Part shown: positions 23,335-23,554 of the stretch, piece by piece | Layout of the letters: each line of letters begins with the position of its first letter | Numbering within the stretch: the stretch's first letter is position 1 | Assembly (NCBI GenBank): GCA_046155605.1 | Contig: JBJXFQ010000141.1 | Location: 1-23,554 of the forward strand | From: JAEUIZ01 sp046155605 | GTDB taxonomy: Bacteria > Planctomycetota > Phycisphaerae > Phycisphaerales > UBA1924 | Length of the DNA: 23,554 bases | Reading direction: 5' to 3' | Translations under genes and position numbers: made by a program | The notes under the pieces: generated by a model | The model's input: the letters and a program-made list of their open reading frames with translations, nothing else | The model's database searches: none | What the model was told of the DNA's origin: nothing

Positions 23335-23554
23335 TTACAAAAATGGAGCGCTCTCGTCCTTGAACTTACGTTGCGCCGCGAGGTCCTGCTTCTCATGTCG
23401 AGGCCGCGGAGCCAGGCACGAGCAGCCCAGGCGGTGCAGCAGCGGGTAGACCCCGTCGAGCGTGTACTTCACGCCGAACTCATGTTCGAGGATGCGCCGC
23501 ACATCCTTGCCGCGGAGCGTGCACACGCCGTCGGCATCGGTGGGTCCGGCGTCG
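23335..23554 (-). CDS. IS630-family transposase, helix-turn-helix part (orfA), 5' end outside window
   Basis: The visible 72 codons contain GKDVRRILEHEFGVKYTLDG and VYPLLHRLGCSCLAPRPRH, the winged-helix DNA-binding end of IS630 transposases. The frame ends at TAA (23335-23337) after KDESAPFL, where a -1 shift at the T5 run would continue into the catalytic frame. The start lies beyond the window, so this entry is partial and its total length is unknown. Confidence 0.82.
   Translation of the reverse strand, partial: DAGPTDADGVCTLRGKDVRRILEHEFGVKYTLDGVYPLLHRLGCSCLAPRPRHEKQDLAAQRKFKDESAPFL

Larger units (their letters stand above)
22769..23554 (-). mobile_element. IS630-family insertion sequence, cut by the right window edge
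   Basis: The DDE transposase part and the preceding helix-turn-helix part lie in adjacent frames, and the element continues past the window. I could not identify its terminal inverted repeat. The outer end should lie within about 100 bases to the left of 22769, next to the zinc-ribbon gene. Confidence 0.8.

Overview
The window is high-GC DNA that most likely comes from a planctomycete of the class Phycisphaerae. Four things point there. Three genes end in the paired cysteine-containing dockerin tail (NCDxSTxxPVLNVxDFxCF) that RefSeq calls a GC-type dockerin. Two small membrane proteins end in a CxRCxYxLAG...CPECG zinc ribbon. There is an RHS remnant of planctomycete type. Many genes start with GTG or lack a clear Shine-Dalgarno (SD) site. 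No rRNA, tRNA or CRISPR array was seen.

Left part (1-5.7 kb): the tail of an IS5-type transposase abuts the severed C-terminal tail of a dockerin protein. Next come a minus-strand coiled-coil lipoprotein, a secreted propeller-like dockerin protein, a short-chain dehydrogenase, and a secreted C39-like cysteine-peptidase-domain protein that also ends in dockerin repeats. This looks like a block of exported, surface-displayed proteins.

Middle (5.7-17.8 kb): mostly core functions. A lemA-htpX operon (minus) faces away from a six-helix membrane protein and prmC (plus). A PAS-GAF-receiver regulator and a SAM methyltransferase lie on the minus strand. A tightly overlapped three-gene operon resembling GldA-GldF-GldG encodes an ABC exporter with an auxiliary extracytoplasmic protein. 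It converges on a small zinc-ribbon membrane protein and a DUF444 (YeaH/YhbH) von Willebrand-type protein.

Right part (18-21.3 kb): a secreted protein with secretin-like N-domains and a coiled-coil tail ends at a good intrinsic terminator. After it come a sigma-70-like factor with an overlapping single-pass membrane gene (possible anti-sigma), another one-helix protein, and a pteridine-reductase-like SDR.

Far right (21.3-23.55 kb): a decayed accessory region. It holds two overlapping remnants of an RHS protein, a visibly AT-richer stretch with one zinc-ribbon membrane protein, and an IS630-family element running off the window. The IS630 transposase is split into two frames at a T5 run.

No clearly new defence or biosynthetic system is visible. 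The most interesting items are the dockerin gene block, the pore-less secretin-like protein beside a sigma factor cassette, the 27-nt palindrome upstream of lemA, and the shared zinc-ribbon tails.
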